A DNA stretch of 64,000 nt from Methanobacterium sp. (GTDB lineage: Archaea; Methanobacteriota; Methanobacteria; Methanobacteriales; Methanobacteriaceae): the NCBI GenBank assembly GCA_039666455.1, contig JAVSLW010000010.1, positions 1 to 64,000 on the forward strand, in the 5' to 3' direction. Position numbers and translations under genes: made by a program. Position 1 is the stretch's first letter, and each line of letters starts with the position of its first letter. Below are positions 17,616-28,836 of the stretch, one piece after another. Below the pieces are notes generated by a model that was given only the letters and a program-made list of their open reading frames with translations, did not search any database and had not been told where the DNA came from.

Positions 17616-18644
17616 CTATAAATTAATAATACTCCCATCAAAGGCTTTAATCGTTATTTTTTCTTCCACATCCTCTTTAGCATACCCTATTTTAAAAGCA
17701 TTTTTATGCTTTTTAATAGCGTCAATTGTTTTTTGAGCATCTTCCTCATCAACAATGATTACAAAACCAATATTCATATTGAATACTCTGTACATTTCTT
17801 CTAAAGGTACATCACAGACATGTATCGATTTAAATATTGGATATGGTTCGGGTAAATTATTAATTTCATATCCAATACCTTTTTTAAGCCGTTTAAGATT
17901 TAAAATGCCTCCTCCAGTTATATGTGCAAGACCATGGATATCCACATCCAAATTAAGTAAATCAAGGACAGTTTTTACATAAATTGCAGTTGGCTTTAAA
18001 AGCTCTTCGCCAACAGTTGTATTTGGATCGCCGGGAAGTGGATCATCAACTGTTAACCCTAATTTATCAAAAAATACCTTTCTTGCAAGGCTTAAACCAT
18101 TGCTATGTATTCCATCACTTTCTATTCCAATTAAAACGTCGCCAACACTAATTTTTTCCCCAGTAATTACTTTATCCACGTCTACAATTCCAATCCCTGT
18201 GCCTGCAAGGTCAAAATCTCTAACTATTTCTGGAAGCGATGCTGTTTCTCCTCCAATTATCGCTATTTTAGACATTTCTGCCCCTTTAGCAAGTCCCTTT
18301 CCTATTTGAGATGCAATTTCTGGATCTGCCTTTTCTACAGCCAGATAATCCACCATAGCTATTGGTTCTGCTCCAACGCAAAGTATATCATTTACTACCA
18401 TTGCAATGCAGTCTATTCCAACGGTATCATATTTATCCATCATTTTTGCAACCAGTATTTTACTTCCAACGCCATCTGTACTCATAGCAATTGCTTTATT
18501 TCCTAATTTAACAAGCGCTGCAAAATGACCACTTTCTGTTATCACATCCCTAAATGAAAGTGTTTTTTTAATTTCTAAGACCAGAGCAGAAACTGTTTCC
18601 TCCTCCAGATTAATATCAACGCCTGATTCTGAATATGTTACCAT
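17616..18644 (-). CDS. purM: Phosphoribosylformylglycinamidine cyclo-ligase (AIR synthetase)
   Basis: PurM closes the imidazole ring to form AIR in purine synthesis, using ATP. Recognised from YSESGVDINLEEETV at the start, ALVKLGNKAIAMSTDGVGSK, the IDCIAMVVNDILCVGAEPI nucleotide loop, IGGETASLPEIV and GLAHITGGGILNLKRL. Its 342 residues are the usual length. ATG 18644 is chosen because GGTGA lies 6 bases upstream and would overlap the earlier TTG. The next gene on the same strand is comC, probably in one transcript. Confidence 0.95.
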   Translation of the reverse strand: MVTYSESGVDINLEEETVSALVLEIKKTLSFRDVITESGHFAALVKLGNKAIAMSTDGVGSKILVAKMMDKYDTVGIDCIAMVVNDILCVGAEPIAMVDYLAVEKADPEIASQIGKGLAKGAEMSKIAIIGGETASLPEIVRDFDLAGTGIGIVDVDKVITGEKISVGDVLIGIESDGIHSNGLSLARKVFFDKLGLTVDDPLPGDPNTTVGEELLKPTAIYVKTVLDLLNLDVDIHGLAHITGGGILNLKRLKKGIGYEINNLPEPYPIFKSIHVCDVPLEEMYRVFNMNIGFVIIVDEEDAQKTIDAIKKHKNAFKIGYAKEDVEEKITIKAFDGSIINL

Positions 18645-18656
18645 GTAATTCACCAA

Positions 18657-19052
18657 AATAATTTCCTCAAATTTTAAAATAAAGGTAATATGTTTACTAT
18701 TTGATTATGTACTAATAAAACTTTTAGATTTTCTAAATATAAAATAAGACATAAAACTATCTTTATAGGCTCATGTCAAAATGTAGTGCTAACATTTATG
18801 TGAAATAAGGGCTGAATAGTATTAATTATGAAATCGAGTAGATCTATTGCATTTTGATAAGAGGAGTTGTAAACAGTTTCAAAATTAGCCATCATCTTTT
18901 TTAAAAAGGATTTAGCAGATGCAGACGTGAATTTTTTTGTGGAGAAAAAGTTAAATATCACCTGATTAAAGAGTATCATCAGGTTTGGAGGGTGCATTGA
19001 AAACCAGACAGGCGAATCTACATTAAAAAAGATCTTTATGGGGTAATGAAAA
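18657..19052. other. Intergenic region between divergent purM and nfeD, with an inverted repeat
   Basis: This 396-bp region separates divergent genes and should hold both promoters. ACCTGAT (18960-18966) is matched by ATCAGGT (18978-18984) across 11 bases, a possible operator about 70 bases before nfeD. A 100-codon open frame on the minus strand (up to 19078) overlaps the nfeD start and has no recognisable family, so I do not call it a gene. Confidence 0.4.
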
Positions 19053-19493
19053 ATGATGAACATACAGGTATGGATCATTCTGGCAGCATTATGCTTACTG
19101 GGAGAAATGCTTACAACTGGTTTCTTTTTATTATGGTTTGGTATCGGTGCACTGGTTGCGGCAGCTTTTAATTACCTGGGCTTTGATCCAGTGATACAGT
19201 TTACTGCTTTTATAATGACTTCTGCAGTGCTTTTAGGAGTTTCAAGGCCCTTTTCCCGGAGAATATCCAGAGATTCCCCTAAAAAAGCAGCTGCAGACCG
19301 CCTGATAGGTAAAAAAGCCGTGGTAATTGAAGAAATCACATCCAGTAAAGGAGGGTTGGTGAAGGTTGATGGAGATATATGGAGGGCAATTGCACCCCAC
19401 AGCATTAAAAATGGAGAAACAGTAACCATAGAGAAAATAGATAGTGTTAAACTTGTAGTTAAGCCAGTAAATGAAGAAATTAAAGGAGATTAA
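19053..19493 (+). CDS. NfeD-like membrane protein
   Basis: Residues 1-75 hold two to three membrane helices (VWIILAALCLLGEMLTTGFF, LLWFGIGALVAAAFNYL, FTAFIMTSAVLLGVSRPF). Residues 85-140 form the small OB-fold of the NfeD C-terminus (DRLIGKKAVVIEEI, GLVKVDGDIWRAIAP, GETVTIEKIDSVKLVVKP). NfeD proteins partner with stomatin/SPFH proteins in membrane microdomains and quality control. That partner follows 2 bases later, so this is the classic nfeD-stomatin operon. Confidence 0.9.
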   Translation: MMNIQVWIILAALCLLGEMLTTGFFLLWFGIGALVAAAFNYLGFDPVIQFTAFIMTSAVLLGVSRPFSRRISRDSPKKAAADRLIGKKAVVIEEITSSKGGLVKVDGDIWRAIAPHSIKNGETVTIEKIDSVKLVVKPVNEEIKGD

Positions 19494-19495
19494 AC

Positions 19496-20470
19496 ATGGA
19501 TTTATTTACAGTAATCATAATATTGCTGGTACTTTTTGTATTTGCATTTAAAGGATTGAAAATTTTAAGGCCGTATGAGAAAGGAGTAGTTGAAAGACTT
19601 GGTAAATATCAACGTACTGTAACAAGCGGACTTGTTTTTATTATCCCCTTCATTGAAACCATTAAAAAAGTGGATATGAGGGAACAGGTGGTGGATGTGC
19701 CTCCTCAAGAGGTAATTACCAAGGACAACACAGTTGTGGTTGTAGACTGTGTTATCTTTTATGAAGTTGTAGACCCCTTCAATGCAGTTTACAATGTTGT
19801 AGACTTTTACCAGGCAATAACCAAGCTTGCTCAGACAAATTTAAGAAATATTATAGGTGATCTGGAGCTTGATCAAACTCTTACTTCACGCGAAATGATC
19901 AACACTCAACTAAGAGAAGTTCTGGACGAAGCAACTGATAAATGGGGTACTCGTGTGGTTAGAGTGGAAATTCAAAGAATTGAACCACCTAAAGATATTG
20001 TGGAGGCCATGTCCAAACAGATGAAAGCTGAAAGGATGAAAAGAGCAGCAATATTAGAGGCTGAAGGTTACAAGCAATCAGAAATCAAAAAAGCTGAAGG
20101 TGACAAACAGGCCGCTATATTAGAGGCAGAAGGTAAAGCTGAGTCCATTAAAAAAGTAGCTGATGCTAATAAATATCAAGAAATTGCAATTGCTGAAGGT
20201 GAAGCAAGCGCAATTTCAAATGTATATAAAGCCATACATGAAGGAAATCCAACTAACGATCTTTTAGCCATAAAATATCTTGATTCACTTCAAAAAATAG
20301 CAGATGGGAAAGCCACCAAAATACTGCTTCCTATGGAAACTTCAGGGATTTTAGGGTCAATTGCAGGTATCGGCGAGCTATTTAAACAGGATAAACATTT
20401 TGAAAATACTGAGGATCTGCCCAGCAGTAATGAAAAACCTGTTGATATGGGTAAAGTCGAAGGAAAATAA
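19496..20470 (+). CDS. Stomatin-like SPFH/band 7 protein
   Basis: One N-terminal membrane anchor (residues 3-22) is followed by the SPFH domain: LRPYEKGVVERLGKYQRTV, GLVFIIPFIETIKKVDMREQ and KDNTVVVVDCVIFYEVVDP. A long coiled coil then carries repeated AILEAEGYKQ/AILEAEGKAES units (about 195-240). This is the standard paraslipin/QmcA arrangement; such proteins oligomerise into membrane cages. The acidic tail (NTEDLPSSNEKPVD) is lineage specific. AAAGGAG sits just before the ATG, inside the last codons of nfeD, indicating translational coupling. Confidence 0.93.
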   Translation: MDLFTVIIILLVLFVFAFKGLKILRPYEKGVVERLGKYQRTVTSGLVFIIPFIETIKKVDMREQVVDVPPQEVITKDNTVVVVDCVIFYEVVDPFNAVYNVVDFYQAITKLAQTNLRNIIGDLELDQTLTSREMINTQLREVLDEATDKWGTRVVRVEIQRIEPPKDIVEAMSKQMKAERMKRAAILEAEGYKQSEIKKAEGDKQAAILEAEGKAESIKKVADANKYQEIAIAEGEASAISNVYKAIHEGNPTNDLLAIKYLDSLQKIADGKATKILLPMETSGILGSIAGIGELFKQDKHFENTEDLPSSNEKPVDMGKVEGK

Positions 20471-20521
20471 CTATCCTTCCTTTAAACCATTTTAGATTAT
20501 TCCTTCAATTCCCAAAAAAAT

Positions 20522-22439
<1,918 letters not shown>

Positions 22440-22532
22440 AAAAATAGAAAATACTGTAAAATTTATTTTACAGATTTAAATAAATTTAATATAAATCACA
22501 CTAATTTAATTTAGGGGTCAAAAAAAGTTAAT

Positions 22533-23156
22533 TTATTTTCTAAGTCTACTCTTTACTTCTTCTTCAGGTAAAATTTTAAATCCTTCTTTGGTTACTACTG
22601 CAACCAGAATACCGTTACCTGAAAATGCATCTCTTTCCATTGCAGACTGTATTGCTCTAACAGCTATATCTATTCCTTCTTCAATATCTATATCTTCATT
22701 GTACCTGTCTTCAAGAAGACCATAAGCTACTGGTGAACCTGATCCGGTTGAAACCATATTATCTTCCATTGTTCCACCTGTAGGGTCTAATGAGAATAAT
22801 GCAGGACCATTATCGTCAACACCTCCAAGTAAGGTTTGAACAAAGAATGGATAAAACCTTGATGAATGCAATATGTTTGCTGTTAAAGTTGCGGCGGATT
22901 CAACACTTATTCTCACACCGTGTCTAAGCCTGTATAAAGCTACTTCTGCGCTTATATACTTCATGAGACTCTGGGCGTCGCCTACACCTCCAGCAATAGT
23001 GGCCCCTATATGATCATCAATTTTAAAAATTTTTCGAGCAGCCTTATGGGCTATTAAATTACCCATGGTAGCCCTTCTTTCTGTGGCAAAAACAACTCCG
23101 TCCTTACATTTCAATCCAACAGTTGTAGTGCCTTTTAATATGTTTTCATCATTCAT
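22533..23156 (-). CDS. psmB: Archaeal proteasome beta subunit
   Basis: A short propeptide MNDENILKG precedes TTTVGLKCKDGVVFATERRA, so autocleavage after Gly9 exposes the catalytic N-terminal threonine. Other landmarks are HKAARKIFKIDDHIGATIAG (with the conserved lysine), GDAQSLMKYISAE, and GSGSPVAYGLLEDRY. The protein forms the inner rings of the 20S proteasome with an alpha subunit encoded elsewhere. The length of 207 fits. It lies 106 bases upstream of fttA on the same strand. Confidence 0.97.
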   Translation of the reverse strand: MNDENILKGTTTVGLKCKDGVVFATERRATMGNLIAHKAARKIFKIDDHIGATIAGGVGDAQSLMKYISAEVALYRLRHGVRISVESAATLTANILHSSRFYPFFVQTLLGGVDDNGPALFSLDPTGGTMEDNMVSTGSGSPVAYGLLEDRYNEDIDIEEGIDIAVRAIQSAMERDAFSGNGILVAVVTKEGFKILPEEEVKSRLRK

Positions 23157-23646
23157 GAATACACCTCAAAAAAATACAAAATTTAAATAAAAATAGTTTC
23201 CTATGCCTAATATTGGAGTTCATATTATATAAAGATTACCTGTTTTACATTTTTCTAATTTTAAGTTTTAAAGCTCTGTTAACCCTTCATTTCCTGATTA
23301 AATTAATTTTTTGGTTATATATGCCTGATTTATTCGTTTATCGCTAAGAAACAGGATTAAATGGTATAAATTAGAATTAGAAGAATGATTTATAATATTA
23401 GATGACTTTAATATATGGTATATTTGTCAGATTGACCTAATCATCTCATTAATACTCTCTAAATATAAATTTCAGTGATTAAAGCTAATCTCCTGATCTT
23501 ATTCAAATAAAATTGAATGCGTCATGTTCTTTGCCATTAATTATGGTTATAAACGCTTCAAGGCGGTCCAGCTGCTTAGCTATGGACCATGTTATTCTCT
23601 ATTTTAATTTATGATCATAACTCCTATTTATAACTTGGTATTAAGA
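23157..23646. other. Intergenic region upstream of psmB, interrupted by an IS at its far end
   Basis: This AT-rich stretch should hold the psmB promoter at its left side. A stem is visible at 23565-23588 (GGTCCA-GCT...AGC-TGGACC), possibly a small RNA or terminator. No coding region is convincing. Together with 25013-25208 it formed one intergenic region before the IS arrived. Confidence 0.4.
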
Positions 23647-23654
23647 AGCATTAC
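23647..23654. repeat. IS target-site duplication, left copy
   Basis: AGCATTAC here is identical to 25013-25020 on the other side of the IS. Eight bases fits the duplication length of several DDE-type IS families. Confidence 0.88.
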
Positions 23655-25012
23655 GGCTCTGTCAAAAACTTGGGGGATGTGTGTCGAAAACCTTTATCTG
23701 ATTTAGGATTTCTTTTCTAATGCTTATTCTAGACATTGCACCATTTTTAATCTTCATTAGCTTCTTAACACTTTTAGGAAAGGTTTTTTGAAAGACATTT
23801 TCAATTTTATTAGAGGTTCGTTCGATATTTTCATCTTCAAGGTATGCGAAGAATGTTTTAAAGTAAGGCATTAATAAATCCATGGTAATTGACTGAATAA
23901 CCTTTGAATAATCGTTTATTTGATTTAATATTTCGTTCAGCTTGTTTCTAGCTTTTTTAAATGATTCACTGTCGAATAAACTGAATAATTCCAGTTTTTC
24001 TTGCCGTATTTTATCTATTTCATCATCAGATAGTTCGTTATCTCGTATATATTCTTTAATTTTCTTGTTTATGTTTTTAAATACATGGATTAAACACCAT
24101 TGGTGTTTAAACCCTAATCTTTCAATAATTGGTTTGTATTTATCGTCTAAATCACTGGTTATTGCGATTTTATTTCTATTCCTTGTACTTTGCTCTAAAA
24201 ACTCTCGTATATTCTTAGAATTCTCTTTAGAGTATATTTCATCAGCAACAATAATATTCTGTTTACTGTCGAATAAAGTGAATCGGTAATTCCAGATACC
24301 TTTAATTTTAATCCATTCCACGTCAAAGATGTAATATCCAGAATAACGATTTTTTGTTTCTTTATTCGAGATTTCATATCCGAGTATCCAGTTTTCAATT
24401 GTTTGTCTTGAAATACTGATTCCTGTGTCTTTTTTAACTTTATAGGCAATTTTACGGATTGATCCAAAGAATAAACCAGCCAATTCAATGCATTTTTCTT
24501 TGAATTCATGTGTAAAGTTACTATTATCGTTTACAATGTCTGAAATATCTGTTTTAAACTTTTTACCACATTTTTTACACTTATACATTTGAATTTCGGT
24601 GTTAACAACTCTTTCATGATAAAAATAAAGTTTTCTTTCTTTAACACCATTTTTAATCACTAATTTACTGAAACAATCCGGACAAAAAGGAATACGCATC
24701 TCAATATGAAAAACATCCTTTTTATACCATGTATTCAATGATTTAAATACTTTATCATCTCTTTCAACCGATTTCAAATGATTTTCCTCATATTTTGATA
24801 AACCCTCACAAAAATAGGAAAGTTTATAACCCTGATCAAACAAACTATCAACTGGAGCAAGTGTTTTTCTTTTTGTCATACAAAATACTTTGCTCCACTT
24901 ATTATAAAAGCTTTATGCTTCTATTTCACTAAATAATCAGTTTAAACACGGATAAAAAATATTATTTATAAAAAACATAAATTTCAAAAACACCTAAGTT
25001 TTTGACAGTCTC
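23655..25012 (-). mobile_element. Complete insertion sequence, 1358 bp, with 8-bp target duplication
   Basis: The ends share a perfect 13-bp inverted core, CTGTCAAAAACTT (23659-23671 and complement 24996-25008), extended by partly matching bases to an outer G at each end. The element is flanked by AGCATTAC at 23647-23654 and 25013-25020, the 8-bp target duplication. It contains one transposase gene whose stop lies inside the left terminal repeat. Matching duplications and an intact reading frame suggest recent insertion. The transposase is of the MULE/IS256-like DDE type; I cannot fix the IS family name. Confidence 0.92.
23662..24879 (-). CDS. DDE transposase, MULE-type with zinc ribbon
   Basis: A 405-residue protein. 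An N-terminal zinc ribbon (CPDC...CKKCGKKF, residues about 65-105) and an HTH-like segment (KVKKDTGISISRQTIENWIL) precede the catalytic domain. There YYIFDVEWIKIKG gives the first Asp, ITSDLDDKYKPIIERLGFKH the second, and WCLIHVFKNINKKI the C-x2-H signature typical of MULE/IS256-like transposases. The final Glu is likely in the C-terminal helical region (SNKIENVFQKTFP). The frame is intact, so the element may still move. Confidence 0.85.
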   Translation of the reverse strand: MTKRKTLAPVDSLFDQGYKLSYFCEGLSKYEENHLKSVERDDKVFKSLNTWYKKDVFHIEMRIPFCPDCFSKLVIKNGVKERKLYFYHERVVNTEIQMYKCKKCGKKFKTDISDIVNDNSNFTHEFKEKCIELAGLFFGSIRKIAYKVKKDTGISISRQTIENWILGYEISNKETKNRYSGYYIFDVEWIKIKGIWNYRFTLFDSKQNIIVADEIYSKENSKNIREFLEQSTRNRNKIAITSDLDDKYKPIIERLGFKHQWCLIHVFKNINKKIKEYIRDNELSDDEIDKIRQEKLELFSLFDSESFKKARNKLNEILNQINDYSKVIQSITMDLLMPYFKTFFAYLEDENIERTSNKIENVFQKTFPKSVKKLMKIKNGAMSRISIRKEILNQIKVFDTHPPSF

Positions 25013-25020
25013 AGCATTAC
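25013..25020. repeat. IS target-site duplication, right copy
   Basis: AGCATTAC, matching 23647-23654. Removing the IS and one copy restores a continuous AT-rich intergenic sequence between psmB and purP. Confidence 0.88.
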
Positions 25021-25208
25021 AAATGAAAACAGCTGCTGCATACTATTGTTTATCACTGGCTTTTTAGAAAACTTCAAATGTATTATTGAACATAAGTTCT
25101 GAAATATATTTTATATATTTTAAATAGCTTTTAAATATCACATAATGCTTTGAATTTTGATTTTAAAGAATTAGAGGTTATAAAAAGGAAATAAAAAATT
25201 AAGGATAA

Positions 25209-26303
25209 TCATGTGATGACTATATCTAACTTATCTTCAGTAATTGCATTTTTTATTTCACGTGCAATTCTGCGCCCCATGCTCATGAATTCACCGAACA
25301 TGATGTAGCTGTATGCAGAAGTATGCATGAATGAGTTTGTTCCACCATCAATTCTTGCACTCATTTCAAATACGACAATTTCAAGATCATCAGTGCACAT
25401 TGTCTGTAAACAGAACGGACCGTTCATTCCAGGCTTTACCAACTTTTTAGCTGCTTTTACAAGATTATCTCCTATATCAAATACCTGTGGAAGCAATGAT
25501 TCCCTCATTACTACCGGGTGATTACCGGTTATCACATATGATGGCTCCATGGAAAGATCAAGCTGATCTTTTGCAGGAATTCTTACTATTCCATCAATAT
25601 TTGATTCAAATCTGCTGTCCATACCCAAAACTTCTACTTCATCCTTTAATGCTGAATAGAAGAAGTGTATACAGTAATTACACCCTGAAACATATTCTTC
25701 AATGTGGGCTTTTTCTATGTCTGATTCTGTGATCCATCCACGGTCAATCATGGCCATGATCTTTTTATCAAATTCTTCAGGAGAAGAACAGACAAAATAT
25801 CCTTTTCCACCCCTTGCACCGGGGAATTTAACCATTACAGTCCTGTCGATATCTGCACTGCTTGAGTAATTATGAGGTATTCTTATATCTGATTCGAGCA
25901 TCAGTTTTCTTTCAAGGTTTCTTTCAGCCTCCCATCTTAAAATTGACCTGTTTCCAAACATTGGGACATAGAAATCCTTTTCAACGTGTCCAAGTCCGGC
26001 ATATGCTATAAAAGATCCATGAGGAACAACTATACTGTTTAAATCACGTAACTTTTGTTGAACATCTTCATTTATTATGTCACTGAACTTATCTACCATT
26101 ATATATTCATCAGCGACTCTAAAACGCTTGTATGGAACTTCACGCCCTTTTTCACAGACTATTGCAGTCTTGAAACCTTCTTCCTTTGCTCCTTTTAATA
26201 TATGTAAAGATGTATGACTTCCAAGAGTTGCAATGGTTATATTTTCTTTATTGTACCCTTCAAGGATGTCGAGAATTTTCTGTCTTTCTACTATAGTCAT
26301 CAT
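25209..26303 (-). CDS. purP: 5-formaminoimidazole-4-carboxamide ribonucleotide synthetase PurP
   Basis: PurP is the archaeal ATP- and formate-dependent enzyme making FAICAR near the end of purine synthesis, replacing folate-dependent PurH. The 364-residue protein has an N-terminal ATLGSHTSLHILKGAKEEGF domain, the ATP-grasp core with MVKFPGARGGKGYF, the substrate region VSGCNYCIHFFYS, and FEMSARIDGGTNSFMHTSAY with metal-binding residues. All parts are intact. It is divergent from taw2 and separated from psmB by the IS. Confidence 0.95.
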   Translation of the reverse strand: MMTIVERQKILDILEGYNKENITIATLGSHTSLHILKGAKEEGFKTAIVCEKGREVPYKRFRVADEYIMVDKFSDIINEDVQQKLRDLNSIVVPHGSFIAYAGLGHVEKDFYVPMFGNRSILRWEAERNLERKLMLESDIRIPHNYSSSADIDRTVMVKFPGARGGKGYFVCSSPEEFDKKIMAMIDRGWITESDIEKAHIEEYVSGCNYCIHFFYSALKDEVEVLGMDSRFESNIDGIVRIPAKDQLDLSMEPSYVITGNHPVVMRESLLPQVFDIGDNLVKAAKKLVKPGMNGPFCLQTMCTDDLEIVVFEMSARIDGGTNSFMHTSAYSYIMFGEFMSMGRRIAREIKNAITEDKLDIVIT

Positions 26304-26423
26304 GAATCTCCTTTTGTAATTTAGACCTATATTATTTATTTAAGTAATTATCTTTTTTGTCTTAACTTTATATGAATTCCCCATTCAAAAATATTTAAAA
26401 ATATAAATTACATATCTTATTTT

Positions 26424-27149
26424 ATGAAAGGTAAAGTCATCGGTGATATCCTTGTTTTAAAAAATGAACCTTCAAATATACAGGAACTTCTTCAATTGCC
26501 TGAAGTAAAGCGTATAGTTAAATTAGGACGGATAAACGGACCTAAAAGAGAACCGGATGTTGAAATAGTGATAGGAGATAATACTGAAACCATTCACAGA
26601 GAGAACCACTGTCTCTTCAAATTGGACGTTGCCAGAGTAATGTGGTCTAAAGGAAATACCACTGAGCGTCAAAGAATAGGAAAAATAGTAAAAGATGGGG
26701 AAACAGTTGTGGATATGTTTGCTGGAATCGGTTATTTCTCAATTCCAATGGCTGTTCATTCAAATCCTGAAAAGATCTATTCAATAGAAATAAATCCAAT
26801 TTCTTACGGCTATTTAAAAGAAAATATAGTTCTTAATAAGGTAGAAAGCGTAATAGATCCAATATTTGGAGATTGCAGAGAAGTAGCTCCTAAAGGAATT
26901 GCAGATAGAGTTCATATGGGCTACATTGGAAATACGCATGAATATTTAGATGCTGCAATGGAAATAGTAAAACCTGGAGGAATTATTCACTATCATGAGT
27001 CGGTTCCTGACCTTTTAAAATTTGAAAGACCTTCACAAAGAATAATTAATGCTGCAAAGAGTCGTGAAGTGGAAATATTAAAGAAAAGGATCATTAAAAA
27101 ATATTCTCCAGGGGTTTACCATGTGGTGATAGATGCAAAAATAAATTAA
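26424..27149 (+). CDS. taw2: Taw2-like tRNA wybutosine-pathway aminocarboxypropyl transferase
   Basis: The 241-residue protein has a small N-terminal domain and a class I SAM-binding fold: TVVDMFAGIGYFSIPMA (motif I), KIYSIEINPISYGYLKENI (motif II) and later PGGIIHYHESVPD. The HYHE sequence replaces the NLP motif of the methyltransferase Trm5 and marks Taw2/Tyw2, which moves the aminocarboxypropyl group of SAM onto the wyosine base at G37 of tRNA-Phe. A Trm5-type methyltransferase is the alternative, but the motif argues against it. It is followed by two same-strand genes. Confidence 0.85.
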   Translation: MKGKVIGDILVLKNEPSNIQELLQLPEVKRIVKLGRINGPKREPDVEIVIGDNTETIHRENHCLFKLDVARVMWSKGNTTERQRIGKIVKDGETVVDMFAGIGYFSIPMAVHSNPEKIYSIEINPISYGYLKENIVLNKVESVIDPIFGDCREVAPKGIADRVHMGYIGNTHEYLDAAMEIVKPGGIIHYHESVPDLLKFERPSQRIINAAKSREVEILKKRIIKKYSPGVYHVVIDAKIN

Positions 27150-27192
27150 CTTCTAAAAACATATTTAATTAAAAAAGAATCTGGCTGGTATC

Positions 27193-27714
27193 ATGGAACT
27201 GTTTGATGCAATAATGAATAGAAGAAGTATCCGTAAATTTAAAGATGAAGTTCTTGAAGACGAATTAATTGAAAAAATAGTTGAAGCAGGAATTTGGGCC
27301 CCCTCTGCTGGAGATTTAGAGAGCTGGGATGCTGTGATAGTTAAAGATGAGCAAACCAAAGTTCAGATAGCTGTAGCCGCTTATGTGCAGGAATTTGCTG
27401 CTAAAGCGCCTGTTTTAATTGTGATATGTGCTAATATGGCAAATTCAGGCGCAATATACGGCAAAAGAGGTAGAGAGCTTTACTGCATACAGGACGCATC
27501 CTGTGCAGCGCAAAATATGATGCTTGCAGCATATGCACTTGGATTAGGCACCACATGGATCGGTGCCTTTAAAGAAGAAGATGTTGCAGATTTACTCCAG
27601 CTTCCATCACATGTAAGGCCAGTTGCACTGATTCCTATAGGATATCCTGATGAAGAACCAGAAGCACCACCAAGAAGAAGCGTTAAAGAGGTTCTTCACA
27701 GGGAAAAATATTGA
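27193..27714 (+). CDS. Nitroreductase family flavoprotein
   Basis: The protein has 173 residues. The N-terminal ELFDAIMNRRSIRKFKDEVL is the FMN-binding RRSIR motif of the nitroreductase family. APSAGDLESWD, then CIQDASCAAQNMMLAAYALG and GTTWIGAFKEEDV, give the dimer and flavin contacts, and a IPIGYPDEEPEAPPR end is typical. Members reduce nitro compounds, quinones or flavins; some are F420-linked or dehalogenases. The natural substrate is not deducible. Starts 43 bases after taw2. Confidence 0.9.
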   Translation: MELFDAIMNRRSIRKFKDEVLEDELIEKIVEAGIWAPSAGDLESWDAVIVKDEQTKVQIAVAAYVQEFAAKAPVLIVICANMANSGAIYGKRGRELYCIQDASCAAQNMMLAAYALGLGTTWIGAFKEEDVADLLQLPSHVRPVALIPIGYPDEEPEAPPRRSVKEVLHREKY

Positions 27715-27726
27715 ATTCTGTCTTAC

Positions 27727-28317
27727 ATGTTTAATAATAACTTTAAACTGGGTTTTAAAATCATTGGGCTTGATCTGGCAGGAAAACCGGAGAATCCCAC
27801 TGGAATTTGTTTTTTAGATTCAGATAAAATCGAATGCTGTACTATTTTTGAAGATAATGAGATATTAAACATTATATCAAATGCAAACCCTTCATTAATT
27901 GTTATTGACGCCCCACTTTCACTTCCCAGAGGCAGATGCTGCTTAAACAATGAATGCCCATGCAGCGATATAGGAGGACATTTTAGAAAAGCTGAAGATG
28001 AAATGCGAAAATATGGACGTACATTACCCCTCACATTCCGTGGGATGCGAATACTTACTGAAAGAGGAATTAAGATTGCAGATAAATTAAAAAGTCAATA
28101 TGAAGTCATTGAATCCCATCCAAGAACCATACAAAAAATTTTAGGTCCCCAAAACGCTACAAAAATTAAAAAAACTTTTCATTTATCTAAAGATATCAGT
28201 GAACACGAAATGGATGCTGTTCTTCTTGTTATTGCAGGAATAAACTATTACAACAATAATTTTATGGAGTTTGGAGATAAAGAAGAGGGAATTATTATTT
28301 TACCAATGCATCCTTAA
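27727..28317 (+). CDS. DUF429 family protein
   Basis: A 196-residue protein with the RNase H-like outline of DUF429: IIGLDLAGKPENPTGICFLD (first Asp strand), SLIVIDAPLSLPRGRC (second Asp), a CCLNNECPCSD cysteine-rich insertion, FRGMRILTERG, and VIESHPRTIQKILG followed by EHEMDAVLLVIAG. The acidic residues are arranged like a nuclease active site, but no activity has been proven as far as I know. It starts 12 bases after the nitroreductase gene, so it is probably cotranscribed. Confidence 0.82.
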   Translation: MFNNNFKLGFKIIGLDLAGKPENPTGICFLDSDKIECCTIFEDNEILNIISNANPSLIVIDAPLSLPRGRCCLNNECPCSDIGGHFRKAEDEMRKYGRTLPLTFRGMRILTERGIKIADKLKSQYEVIESHPRTIQKILGPQNATKIKKTFHLSKDISEHEMDAVLLVIAGINYYNNNFMEFGDKEEGIIILPMHP

Positions 28318-28330
28318 AACCCTCAATAAA

Positions 28331-28610
28331 AGAAAATTACGGATAAATCCGGAAATATCTGGAACTACCAGTAAAGGTATGGGGGTCCTCTGATTCTTAT
28401 CCCTTAATCTAAGTTCTTCCATGTTATTTTCCCTTATTTCTCCTCTCCCACATCAACATTAAATCCGGTTAATACTGTATTACTTCTTATTAAAACTGTA
28501 TCTGTGTCCCACTTAGATGCAATCTCATAATATAACTCCACATCTGCGTTAAAACCTGTTATTCTACTATCAAGGCCCACAGCATGGTATAAAATTACTT
28601 TTGGCAGCAT
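28331..28610 (-). pseudogene. Frameshifted N-terminal remnant of a RibD/DHFR-type reductase
   Basis: From ATG at 28610 leftward, MLPKVILYHAVGLDSRITGF opens a 58-codon frame including YYEIASKWDTDTVLIRSNT and TGFNVDVG, then a TAA stop at 28434-28436. In another frame the sequence resumes after about 28422 with LRLRDKNQRTPIPLLVVPD and then ISGFIRNF. Together these match the N-terminal third of the dihydrofolate-reductase-like (RibD C-terminal) family, where PLLVVPDS-G is conserved. The rest is absent at the DUF429 gene end. This is a decayed gene with a frameshift and a 3' deletion. Confidence 0.7.
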
Positions 28611-28836
28611 TTAATTCCTACCTAATTAACACCTGTTTATATTCTTTCTATATTTAATTTATGCTTGCATAATGTTTAAAAGGCTTAAAACTGAAGATTA
28701 ATAATGTAAAAACAAAATTTTGAATTAATTAAATTTATAAAGAAACAAATTTAATATGCCTCATTTAAGTATGAACCTTCAAAAGTATTCCCATACAATC
28801 TTCTAAACAACATAAAATTTCAAAATTTAAATCATT

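Noticed and set aside
18776..19078. 100-codon open frame on the minus strand before nfeD
   Set aside because: It overlaps the nfeD start, has no ribosome site or recognisable family, and lies where both divergent promoters should be.
23655..25012. Assigning the IS to the IS6 family from its GGCTCTGT-type end and 8-bp duplication
   Set aside because: The transposase is about 405 residues with a MULE-like C-x2-H signature, unlike the much shorter IS6 enzymes.
25021..25208. Possible short coding remnant right of the IS
   Set aside because: A short open frame crosses the restored IS junction, but there is no start, ribosome site or family match.
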